Below, one piece after another: positions 23,711 through 31,032 of a DNA stretch of 64,000 nucleotides. The stretch spans positions 124,001 through 188,000 of the forward strand of contig NZ_BSTS01000008.1 of assembly GCF_030269665.1 (NCBI RefSeq). The letters run 5' to 3'. The position numbers and the translations under genes were made by a program. Source of the stretch: Actinomycetospora sp. NBRC 106375 (GTDB lineage Bacteria; Actinomycetota; Actinomycetes; Mycobacteriales; Pseudonocardiaceae). The stretch's first letter is position 1. The number at the start of each line of letters is the position of its first letter. The notes below the pieces were generated by a model that was not told the DNA's origin, did no database searches, and saw nothing but the letters and a program-made list of their open reading frames with translations.

Positions 23711-25191
23711 GAAGGCAGCCAGGCACGGTCCGAGGAGCCCCGGGCGACGAGGACGGGGTCGTAGCGCCCGGGGGTGGCCGACATGTGCACCTGGTCGGTG
23801 ACGCCCTGGTAGGCGCCGAGCCCGGTGTCGGCGGTGAACGTCTCCGGGTCGAGGTAGCGGTGCCGCTCGTCCGATCCCGCCGTCGCGTGGGCCCACTCCC
23901 GGTCGAGGATCCCGAGCGACAGGATCCACAGCGCGACGCGGGTCAGCGAGACGTGCACGTGGTACGACCCGCCCTCACTCGCTCGCCGGCGCAGCGCGGC
24001 GACCACCCCGGCCTGGGCGAGCCACGGGACGATGTAGTCGTTGACGACGAGGATCGGCGGCAGCCGGGGCTCGGTGCCCCCGCCCTCGAGCAGCATCATC
24101 CCGGTGACCGAGCCGGCCGACTGGTCGAACCCCGGCCGTCCCGCCCAGGGCCCGGTGAGCCCGTGCAGCGACACCGAGACTCCCACGATGCCGGGGCGTT
24201 CGACCGCGGCCTTCCCGGGTGTCAGCCCGATCTCGTCGAGGAACGCCGGGCGGCGGTTGTGGAAGAAGACGTCGGCGACGGCCAGCAGCTCGGACAGCTC
24301 CGCGCGGTCGCGGCGGGGGTCGAGCCACGCCGAGCGCATCCCGACGTTCGCCGACGCGTAGGTCGTCTCGTGCTCGGACTCGCCCGGGCGCCAGAGGTTG
24401 AGCACGTCGGCGCCGTGCAGCGCGAGCGAACGCCCGAGGCCCGCACCGGCGATGACGTGCCCCATGCCCAGCGCGCGCAGCCCGGAGAACGGCTGCGCGC
24501 CGAGCGGCGGCAGTGGTTCGGGCGGGCCGTCGGCGATCTTCGTGACCTCGACGAGCGGCTGCCCGGCCAGCACGTCGGTGTACTGCGGCTCGGCCAGCAT
24601 CTCGGGCAGCGAGCGCACCATCGGCATCACCACCCCCGCCTCGGCGGCGGCGAGCTCCAGCGCGGGGGCGTCCCAGCGCGCGATCGCGTCGGTGACGGCC
24701 GCCTTCGTCAGCGGGACCCCGAGCAGGTCCTGAGCTCGTTCCCGCAGCCCCGGGTACATGTTCTGCGGCATCACCCAGCGACCGTCGCGGCACCGGAAGA
24801 ACGCGAACCCCATGACGTTGCCCGTCTCCAGGGTGGACGCGACGGGGTAGCCGCCGAGGCGTTCCCAGGTGCGGTCGTAGAACGGGCAGAGGCGGTGGGG
24901 CGAGGCCCGCAGGTCGACGTGCACGTCCTGCCCGGGCCCGCCGCGGTCGCGGTGCAGCGCCGCGGCGGCGACCGACTTCGCCAGCAGCCCGATGCTCGCC
25001 GCCGACCCCACGCGCACGGGGCTCGGGACCACCGGGTCGGCGCCGGTGACCGTCACCGCGCCGCCCGCGTCGGCGCCCGACAGCCCGAGCGGGGCCAGCA
25101 CCTCGTCCAGCTCGGCGAGGGGATCGAAGCCGTCGTCCCCGCGCAGGGGGTCCGCCCACGCCGACGCGAGCCGGGTCGTCAGAGCAGACAC
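23707..25191 (-). CDS. CaiB/BaiF (class III) CoA-transferase family protein, with rearranged halves
   Basis: 494 residues from GTG at 25191, overlapping the end of the upstream AtuA gene by 13 bases. The usual family N-terminal core lies in the second half: GHVIAGAGLGRSLALHGADV, FFHNRRPAFLDEIGLTPGKA, VGVSVSLHGLTGPWAGRPGF and VVNDYIVPWLAQAGVVAALR, with the probable catalytic Asp in NDY. The first half contains a related segment (VRVGSAASIGLLAK, then GQDVHVDLRASPHRL, FFRCRDGRWVMPQNMYPGL) that normally follows the core. The protein therefore reads like a permuted or part-duplicated class III CoA-transferase of about normal total length plus 90 residues. With AtuA it probably activates a branched or terpenoid-type acid. 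Confidence 0.8.
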   Translation of the reverse strand: MSALTTRLASAWADPLRGDDGFDPLAELDEVLAPLGLSGADAGGAVTVTGADPVVPSPVRVGSAASIGLLAKSVAAAALHRDRGGPGQDVHVDLRASPHRLCPFYDRTWERLGGYPVASTLETGNVMGFAFFRCRDGRWVMPQNMYPGLRERAQDLLGVPLTKAAVTDAIARWDAPALELAAAEAGVVMPMVRSLPEMLAEPQYTDVLAGQPLVEVTKIADGPPEPLPPLGAQPFSGLRALGMGHVIAGAGLGRSLALHGADVLNLWRPGESEHETTYASANVGMRSAWLDPRRDRAELSELLAVADVFFHNRRPAFLDEIGLTPGKAAVERPGIVGVSVSLHGLTGPWAGRPGFDQSAGSVTGMMLLEGGGTEPRLPPILVVNDYIVPWLAQAGVVAALRRRASEGGSYHVHVSLTRVALWILSLGILDREWAHATAGSDERHRYLDPETFTADTGLGAYQGVTDQVHMSATPGRYDPVLVARGSSDRAWLPS

Positions 25192-26984
25192 TCGGGGACC
25201 TCCACGTGACGGGCCCGCAGGAACTCCGCGACGGCCTTGCCGGCGATGTCGGGACGGCCATTGGACGACGCGCCCTTGCCGAGGACGTCGTGCACGACGA
25301 AGTGCACCGCCCGCAGCGTCGGGAACTCGTGGCGCTCGACCTCGACGCCGGCGGCGTCGCCGAACAGCTCCCGGAGGCGGTCGGTCGACAGCACCGCGCG
25401 CAGCCACTCCCACGCCCGCTCGTCGGCCCCGGCCGGGATCCACAGCCCGACGTTCGAGTTGCCGCCCTTGTCCCCGCAGCGCCCGTGGGCGACCAGTCCG
25501 AGCGGGGCGCGCCGGGTCGGCCCCAGATCGCGCGGGGGCGGGGCCTCGTCGGAGGGACGCTGCCCGCTCGCCGGCGCCCGGACCGGGGTGTCCTTGACCG
25601 GCGTGCGCGCGCCGTCGGCGGTGACCACGACGTGGTCGAGGACGTCGACGGGGACGAGCGCGGGCCAGTACTCGACCACCGGCGCGCACACCTTGAGCGG
25701 GGTGACGTAGAGCCCCGGGTAGCCGGGCAGGAAGAGCCCGGTCATCGGGGCGACGAACCGCCGCGCGTCGACCTGGTCCTTCCTCCGCGACTGGGCCGTG
25801 ACGAGGATCTGCTGGGCGGCCGCCCACTGGTCGGGCGGGTCCTCGACCGGCGTGCCGATGCGGTCGACGCGCAGCAGGCTCAGGTCGAGCCCGGCGGTGA
25901 TCCGCTCGACGTGCGTGCGCAGCAGGGCGGCCTTCGCTTCGAGGTCGAGCCCGGTGGCGTAGAACGCGACGCTCGACTCGTAGCCTCCCGGGGCCGTCAT
26001 CGCGAGCTTCGTGGTCGGCGGGGGCGGCGAGCCGGTCACGCCGGCGATCTCCACGCGGTCCGGCCCGACCTCGGTCAGCGTGACGTCGTCGAGGTGCACG
26101 GTGACGTCGGGGTTGAGGTAGGTCGGGCCCTGGATCTCGTAGAGCAGCTGCGCGGTGACGGTGTCGGTGGTGACGGTGCCGCCCGCGCTGTCGTGCTTGG
26201 TGATCACAGCGGTGCCGTCGGCGGCGATCTCGGCGATCGGGTAGCCGAGGTCGTCGACGCGCGGGACCGTCGTGAAGCCGGAGAAGTTGCCACCCGTGGC
26301 CTGCGGGCCGCACTCGATGACGTGCGCGGCGGCGACCGCGCCGGCCAGACGATCCCGGTCCGCGGTGCCCACGTCCTCGGGTGACCAGCCGTGCCACCAG
26401 GCCGCGGCGCCGACGGTCAGCGAGGCGTCGGTGACGCGCGGGCAGATCACGACGTCGGCGCCGCCGGCGAGCGCGGCCGCGATGCCCCAGCCGCCGAGGT
26501 AGGCGTTGGCGGTGGTGGGCTCGAGACCGGAGTCGGCGAGCGCGACGCCGGTGTCGAGGTGCTCGAGCGCGCCGAGGGCGTCGAGCCGGGCGGAGAGGTC
26601 GTCGCCCTCGACGTGCGCGACGACGAGCCCGAGCCCGGCGTCGGCGATCACCCGGCGGACCTCGTCGGCCAGACCGGCGGGGTTGAGCCCGCCCGCGTCG
26701 ACCACGAGCCGGGCTCCCCGCTCGGCGAGCAGCCCGACCGCGTCGGTGAACTGGGCGAGGAAGCTCTGCGCGTACCCGAGGGCCGGGTCCTTCGCCCGCT
26801 CGAGGGCGAGCTGGCGCAGGGTCGGCTCGGCGAGGTAGTCCCCGGTCACGACGTCGACGGGGCCCGCGAGCGCGTCCCGCAGGCCGGAGAAGCGGTCCCA
26901 GAGCCAGCCGGCGCAGTTGGCGATGCGGACGGGGCGGGAGCCGGAGCGGAGCGGAGCTCGACCATCCGGTGGGGTCGCCGTCAC
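25179..26984 (-). CDS. AtuA-like acyclic terpene utilization protein (DUF1446)
   Basis: 601 residues from GTG at 26984, with GGAGG upstream. The N-terminal DUF1446 domain spans about 20-380: VRIANCAGWLWDR, GDYLAEPTLRQLALERA, VVDAGGLNPAGLADEVRRV, GGADVVICPRVTDASL, ECGPQATGGNFSGF and YEIQGPTYLNPDV. The last 110 residues form the second AtuA domain (LVAHGRCGDKGGNSNVGLWI, then HDVLGKGASSN). This is the full AtuA/family fusion. AtuA is required for citronellol and geraniol degradation in Pseudomonas, but homologues occur widely with unknown chemistry. The overlapping CoA-transferase gene suggests joint action in a catabolic route. An operator-like palindrome lies just upstream. Confidence 0.88.
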   Translation of the reverse strand: MTATPPDGRAPLRSGSRPVRIANCAGWLWDRFSGLRDALAGPVDVVTGDYLAEPTLRQLALERAKDPALGYAQSFLAQFTDAVGLLAERGARLVVDAGGLNPAGLADEVRRVIADAGLGLVVAHVEGDDLSARLDALGALEHLDTGVALADSGLEPTTANAYLGGWGIAAALAGGADVVICPRVTDASLTVGAAAWWHGWSPEDVGTADRDRLAGAVAAAHVIECGPQATGGNFSGFTTVPRVDDLGYPIAEIAADGTAVITKHDSAGGTVTTDTVTAQLLYEIQGPTYLNPDVTVHLDDVTLTEVGPDRVEIAGVTGSPPPPTTKLAMTAPGGYESSVAFYATGLDLEAKAALLRTHVERITAGLDLSLLRVDRIGTPVEDPPDQWAAAQQILVTAQSRRKDQVDARRFVAPMTGLFLPGYPGLYVTPLKVCAPVVEYWPALVPVDVLDHVVVTADGARTPVKDTPVRAPASGQRPSDEAPPPRDLGPTRRAPLGLVAHGRCGDKGGNSNVGLWIPAGADERAWEWLRAVLSTDRLRELFGDAAGVEVERHEFPTLRAVHFVVHDVLGKGASSNGRPDIAGKAVAEFLRARHVEVPECLL

Positions 26985-27004
26985 GGGGCCTCCGATGCGT
27001 ACGA

Positions 27005-27022
27005 ACGGTCAGAGCTGACCGT
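27005..27022. promoter_or_regulatory. Candidate operator upstream of the AtuA/CoA-transferase operon
   Basis: ACGGTCAG AG CTGACCGT: perfect 8-bp arms with a 2-base spacer, 21-38 bases upstream of the AtuA start codon. The position and symmetry fit a TetR- or GntR-type repressor site that would block the operon's promoter. No cognate regulator gene adjoins it. Confidence 0.5.
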
Positions 27023-27208
27023 CCGGAGTGTGCCGCGTTGACGCCGCTCGCGCCGGGTGAGCCAGTTCACAAAACTCTGAGAGCAACCTGAGCGCTCGTC
27101 ACGCGTACGGCTCAGTGTTGTTCCGGGCCGGCGCTCTACGGTGAGCAACGCACCCGGCCGCCGGTCGGAGCAATGCGATCACGCCCGAACGCGGGCACAG
27201 GGGGGATC

Positions 27209-27406
27209 ATGAAGACGCTGGTGCTCGCCCTCGGAGGGCTCTCCGCCGCGTGGATGCTCGCGCCGGTGGTGGCCATGAGCGCCCGGGGCACCGTCGACTC
27301 GCGCACGCGCGCCGCCTGCCGTGCCGCGGCGCAGGCCGCACCGCCGTCCGTCCTGACGATCCCCGCCCAGCGCCGCGGCGACCTGGACGACCGCGTCTCC
27401 GCCTGA
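27209..27406 (+). CDS. Small secreted or membrane-anchored protein
   Basis: 65 residues from ATG at 27209, preceded by a strong AGGGGGG site. Residues 1-24 form a signal-like hydrophobic segment (KTLVLALGGLSAAWMLAPVV). The rest is Ala/Arg-rich, contains one Cys and ends in RRGDLDDRVSA. There is no lipobox. No family is recognised. It is divergent from the AtuA operon, with about 220 bases between the two start codons. Confidence 0.5.
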   Translation: MKTLVLALGGLSAAWMLAPVVAMSARGTVDSRTRAACRAAAQAAPPSVLTIPAQRRGDLDDRVSA

Positions 27407-27532
27407 GGCACCCAGAGCCGCGCCGAACGGCAACGGCGACCTGCGTGGTCGCGTCGGACGTCAGTGGCAGCGGCCGGTCGCGCCGCGTCGGACGACTTCG
27501 GCGACGGCACGGGCGAGGGCGGTCGCGTCGCG

Positions 27533-28021
27533 TCAGACCGCGGCGGCGCCCGGCCGCGGGAGCGGCTCGAACAGCGATCCCCCGAACACGCCGCGCCCGG
27601 TGCCGACGCTCGCGAGCAGCGCGTCCTGGCAGCGCCGGGCGAGCCGCGCGGCGGCCGCGCCGCCGCCGGCGCCGTCGGGCCCGCGACCGGCCGCGGCGAT
27701 CTGGTCGAGCACGTGCTGCGGCCACGCACCCATGTCGCCGTGAACGTCGGGACGCCCCGCCTCGCACGCGGCCTCGACCTCGGCCCACCGCGCGGGGTCG
27801 ACGTCGCGGCGGCCCTGCTCGAGGAACAGGGTGCCGAGGTGCTCGCGGACGGCGAGCACGTTGTGCGCCGTCGCGGGGAAGCCGGCGCGGAGCAGGATCG
27901 TCTCCGCGAGGTCCGGCGAGAGTCGTGGTGCGGGCGCGAGGTCGGGTCGGTGGCGCAGCGCGACCGCGAGCGTGAGGGCGAACAGCACGAGCACCGCCAC
28001 GGTGCCGATCACGGTTCCCAC
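27533..28021 (-). CDS. Membrane-anchored hypothetical protein
   Basis: 162 residues from GTG at 28021. A single N-terminal transmembrane segment (about 3-23: TVIGTVAVLVLFALTLAVAL) is followed by a soluble helical domain: LSPDLAETILLRAGFPATAH, NVLAVREHLGTLFLEQGRRD, WAEVEAACEAGRPDV and ARRCQDALLASVG. The short N-terminus before the helix and the basic residues after it favour a cytoplasmic domain. The family is not recognised. It is divergent from the DUF4185 gene 140 bases to the right. Confidence 0.6.
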   Translation of the reverse strand: MGTVIGTVAVLVLFALTLAVALRHRPDLAPAPRLSPDLAETILLRAGFPATAHNVLAVREHLGTLFLEQGRRDVDPARWAEVEAACEAGRPDVHGDMGAWPQHVLDQIAAAGRGPDGAGGGAAAARLARRCQDALLASVGTGRGVFGGSLFEPLPRPGAAAV

Positions 28022-28149
28022 GTCGAGACCTCCCCGGTGCCCGCCCCGACGGCGGGATGCCCACGGAGTCGTCGGTCGAGATCAGCTCGTTACGCCGGCG
28101 GGACGCGCCGGGTGGGAGGGATCGATTCCGTGCGGCCACCGGGAGCGGG

Positions 28150-28155
28150 TATCAA
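28150..28155 (+). promoter_or_regulatory. -10 element of a probably leaderless gene
   Basis: TATCAA, 6 bases, then ATG at 28162, with no ribosome site between. Confidence 0.4.
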
Positions 28156-28161
28156 CTCCGC

Positions 28162-29199
28162 ATGCGCTATCTCGAGGTGACGAAGCTGCGGGATCTGACC
28201 GGGCCGGGCCACACCGACGAGTTCGGGGTCGGCGGCACCGACCTCGGCGCCGCCGCCCTGGCCCCGGACGGGCGCCTCGTCGCGGTCTTCGGCGACACCT
28301 TCGAGCGCGCCGGGGTCGGCGGTCCGGGATGGCGCTCGCCGGTGATCCTCTTCGCCGACCCGTCCTCGGTCACGAACGGCACCGGGCTGACGTGGACCGG
28401 GTCCGCCGGGCCGACGCACGGCTACGCCGACCAGGTCGTCGAGTACCACCACGGCTCCCGGGTCGGCGGCCGGTTCCTGGGCCTGGTCGGCGGTCTCAAG
28501 ATCGGCACCGTGCTGCCGACCGACCTGATCACCGTCGGCGACACGATGTACCTGCACGTCATGGTCTGCCAGCAGCTCGGGACCGTGCACTGGACCGAGG
28601 TCCACCGCTCCACCGACAACGGCGTGACCTGGGAGCCCACCGACACCTGGTGGCCCGGCGACCACCTCGACGGGCACTTCCAGATGCTGACCTGGGAGCT
28701 GGGCCCCGACGGCTACGTCTACGCGCTGACCACGGGGTTCCAGCGCGACAAGGGCCTGCTCCTGCACCGGGTGCCGGCCGCGAAGCTGCTCGACGCCGCC
28801 GCGTGGGAGAGCTGGGGCTTCGCCGACGGCACGTGGGCCTGGGGCCGGCCCGCCACCCCCGTGCTGCCCGGTGCGTTCGGGGAGCTGTGCCTGCGACGCG
28901 TCGACGGCGAGTGGTGGCTGTGCGCGTTCGACGCCGGGAACTACCGCGTCGACCTGATCCCGCTCCCCGACGGTCCGACGACCAACCTCCACACCGCCGA
29001 GCGCCTCACCGTGATCGCCGGGTGCTGGTGGCACGACGAGGACCACGGCTGCGGACGCGTCGCCCAGCCCTACGGCGGCTACATCCTGCCCGGCTCGACG
29101 CCCGACGACTTCCAGCTCGTGATCAGCCAGTGGAACACCGAGACCAACTGGCCCTATCGCGCCATGCAGTTCCGCGCCCGGGTGCTGCAGAGCGCGTGA
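28162..29199 (+). CDS. DUF4185 domain-containing protein
   Basis: 345 residues from ATG at 28162, chosen for the TATCAA-N6-ATG leaderless layout; the frame remains open upstream without a good site. The whole protein matches the DUF4185 beta-propeller type: GGTDLGAAALAPDGRLVAVF, GDTFERAGVGG, WRSPVILFAD, HRSTDNGVTWEPT (an Asp-box-like element), VYALTTGFQRDKGLLLHRV, WAWGRPATPVLPGAFGELCL and FQLVISQWNTETNWPYRAMQ. DUF4185 also occurs at the C-terminus of some mycobacterial PE proteins and resembles sialidase or glycosidase propellers, but no activity is established. No signal peptide is visible. It is tail-to-tail with the sortase gene, with one base between stops. Confidence 0.85.
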   Translation: MRYLEVTKLRDLTGPGHTDEFGVGGTDLGAAALAPDGRLVAVFGDTFERAGVGGPGWRSPVILFADPSSVTNGTGLTWTGSAGPTHGYADQVVEYHHGSRVGGRFLGLVGGLKIGTVLPTDLITVGDTMYLHVMVCQQLGTVHWTEVHRSTDNGVTWEPTDTWWPGDHLDGHFQMLTWELGPDGYVYALTTGFQRDKGLLLHRVPAAKLLDAAAWESWGFADGTWAWGRPATPVLPGAFGELCLRRVDGEWWLCAFDAGNYRVDLIPLPDGPTTNLHTAERLTVIAGCWWHDEDHGCGRVAQPYGGYILPGSTPDDFQLVISQWNTETNWPYRAMQFRARVLQSA

Positions 29200-29200
29200 C

Positions 29201-30208
29201 TCACCGCGGCACCTGGCGGGCGTAGACGACGGTGTTGTCGCGGTAGGAGCCCGCGCTGCGGTCGAAGCTCCCGCCGCAGGTGATCAGGCGCAGCTCGGGC
29301 CCGGGGGTCGGTCCGTAGACGCGGTCGGTGGGGAACGCGTCCTTCGGGTAGACGGCGACCTCGGTGACCTCGAACGTGACCGACGCGCCGTCGGCGCGGG
29401 CGACCTCGGCGCGGTCGCCGGGGCGCAGGCGCCCGATCTCGTAGAACACCGAGGGCCCGTTCGCGGCGGAGTCCACGTGCCCGATGATCACCGACGGCCC
29501 CTGACGGCCCGGGGCCACGGAGTAGCGGAACCACGCGGCGTGGTCGTAGCCGGGCGAGCCCTCGGCGGGCACCTCCATCGTGCGGTCCGGGTTCAGCCCG
29601 ACCTGGTCGACCGGCGACGCCACGCGGATCGCGGGCACGGTCAGCGTCACCGGAGGCGACGACGACCCGAGCGCCTCCGCGGGCTCGGCCGCCCGCCCCG
29701 GCGGCGGGGACGCCAGCGACGGCGGGGGCGGCGGTCCGGCGGCGCCGGCCGCGGTGGCGACGGGTGCGGGCGGCGGACCGGTCTGGTGCGCGAGCGCCCA
29801 GCCCACCAGCGCGACCCCCAGCACCGCGAGCAGCGCCGCACCGACGACCAGCATCCGCCGCGCCCGGTCGGGGGCGGGTGCGGGTGTCGGCGCGGGCGCG
29901 GCCAGGTCGGGGACGGGCGCGGCCGGATCGTCGGCGGCGTCGGAGGAGGAGGCGGCGTCGGAGGCGGAGGAGGCGTCGGAGGAGGCGGCGTCGGCGTCGG
30001 CGTCGGCGTCGGAGATCACGAGCGCGTCATCCACCTCCGCGGCGCCCGCCGCGTGCATCACGCGCCCCTGATCTCCGGACACGGACCCGCCGCCGGACTC
30101 ACCGCCGGAGTCCTTGGAGATCACGAGCGCGTCATCCACCTCCGCGGCGCCCGCCGCGTGCGTCACGCGCTCCTGATCTCCGGAGCCGTCGTCGGGTGCG
30201 GCGTCCAC
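29201..30208 (-). CDS. Class F sortase
   Basis: 335 residues from GTG at 30208, preceded by GGGAGGAGGG. The cytoplasmic tail of about 115 residues is Ala/Asp/Ser-rich and contains two copies of a 23-residue repeat (HAAGAAEVDDALVIS). One transmembrane helix follows (about 118-138, MLVVGAALLAVLGVALVGWA). The extracellular sortase domain has VPAIRVASPVDQVGL, HAAWFRYSVAPGRQGPSVI, GHVDS (catalytic His, about 243), RPGDRAEVARADG, TEVAVYPKD, LRLITCGG (catalytic Cys, about 311) and SYRDNTVVYAR (with the Arg). Class F sortases are typical of actinobacteria, and their substrates are poorly known. The neighbouring collagen-like lipoprotein is a candidate partner. Confidence 0.9.
   Translation of the reverse strand: MDAAPDDGSGDQERVTHAAGAAEVDDALVISKDSGGESGGGSVSGDQGRVMHAAGAAEVDDALVISDADADADAASSDASSASDAASSSDAADDPAAPVPDLAAPAPTPAPAPDRARRMLVVGAALLAVLGVALVGWALAHQTGPPPAPVATAAGAAGPPPPPSLASPPPGRAAEPAEALGSSSPPVTLTVPAIRVASPVDQVGLNPDRTMEVPAEGSPGYDHAAWFRYSVAPGRQGPSVIIGHVDSAANGPSVFYEIGRLRPGDRAEVARADGASVTFEVTEVAVYPKDAFPTDRVYGPTPGPELRLITCGGSFDRSAGSYRDNTVVYARQVPR
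30011..30079. repeat. 69-bp direct repeat, copy 1, with inverted ends
   Basis: Differs from copy 2 (30116-30184) at two positions. Each copy begins GGAGATCACGAGCGCGT and ends with a near-perfect inverted version of that sequence, so each can fold into a long stem-loop. Both lie in the coding region for the sortase's cytoplasmic tail. Confidence 0.8.
30116..30184. repeat. 69-bp direct repeat, copy 2, with inverted ends
   Basis: 67 of 69 bases match copy 1. The terminal 17-base inverted repeats match each other at 16 positions in this copy and at 15 in copy 1. Confidence 0.8.
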
Positions 30209-30304
30209 CGGCCCTCCTCCCGCCGCGCCGAGGCTACGCAGACAGCGACCCCGCACACCGCGTGGTGTGCGGGGTCGCCGCCGTCGTTCCCTGTCCGCGC
30301 GTGA

Positions 30305-30847
30305 TCAGCTCTCCTGGCGGCGGCGACGGGCCGCCGCCGCACCGAGCGCGCCCGCACCCGCGAGGGCGAGCGCACCGGCGCCGATCATGCCCGCGTGCTC
30401 GATGCCCGAGGTCGAGCCGCCGCCGGTCTCGACGCCGCCGGACGGCGTCTGGCTGGCGCCACCACCGGAGCCACTGCCCGAGCCCGAGCCGCTGCCCGAG
30501 CCCGAGCCGCTGCCCGAGCCGTCGGCCCCGGCACCGCCGGCACCACCGGCACCACCCGCACCACCGGCACCGCCGGCACCGGCCTCACCGCCCGCACCCG
30601 GCTGCCCCTCGGCGCCCGGTTGACCCGGCGCTCCCGCCTGACCCGGAGCCCCGGCCTGACCCGGCGCCCCGGGCTGACCCGGCGCCCCCGCCTGACCCGG
30701 AGCGCCGGCCTGGCCCGCGGCACTGGGCTGGGCGGGCGGCGGCCCCTGCTGCGCCGCGTTCTGCGCACATCCGCCGAGAATCCCGAGACCCAGCGCCCCC
30801 AGCAGCACCGGGGCCGCGACCAGACGCGTCCTGCTGTTCACGTTCAC
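30305..30847 (-). CDS. Collagen-like Gly-rich lipoprotein with C-terminal anchor-like tail
   Basis: 180 residues from GTG at 30847, preceded by TGGAGG at good spacing. The N-terminus (VAAPVLLGALGLGILGGC) is a lipoprotein signal with lipobox LGGC. The mature protein is almost entirely GQAGAPGQPGAPG-type collagen-like triplets, then GGAGGAG and GSGSGSG runs. The C-terminus has VETGGGSTSGIEHAG, a hydrophobic stretch (MIGAGALALAGAGALGAAAA) and the basic end RRRRQES. That tail has the three-part layout of sortase substrates (motif, hydrophobic span, positive charges), with VETGG in place of LPxTG. It lies 96 bases upstream of the class F sortase, in the same direction. A surface-exposed structural protein is likely. 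Confidence 0.65.
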   Translation of the reverse strand: MNVNSRTRLVAAPVLLGALGLGILGGCAQNAAQQGPPPAQPSAAGQAGAPGQAGAPGQPGAPGQAGAPGQAGAPGQPGAEGQPGAGGEAGAGGAGGAGGAGGAGGAGADGSGSGSGSGSGSGSGSGSGGGASQTPSGGVETGGGSTSGIEHAGMIGAGALALAGAGALGAAAARRRRQES

Positions 30848-31019
30848 GATGTCCTCCACCCGGTTCGTCGCGTTCACGTCCACCCCGACAACGGGCGTGA
30901 CGCGGTCGGGGGAACCCTCCCGGGCTCACGGATTCACCACAGCCCCGAGCACCGCGATTGCGACGAACGGTTGTGCGCCACCTGCCGAACGGCATCGTGA
31001 TCGACATCGTTGCGACCAC

Positions 31020-31025
31020 TACCGT
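31020..31025 (+). promoter_or_regulatory. -10 element of the DUF5685 gene
   Basis: TACCGT, 7 bases, then GTG at 31033. It supports a leaderless transcript and the shorter start. Confidence 0.4.
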
Positions 31026-31032
31026 TCCCGCA

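Noticed and set aside
30300-30780. Phase-variable repeat tract
   Set aside because: The collagen-like repeats are imperfect at the DNA level and their unit length keeps the frame, so slippage would alter length but not switch expression.
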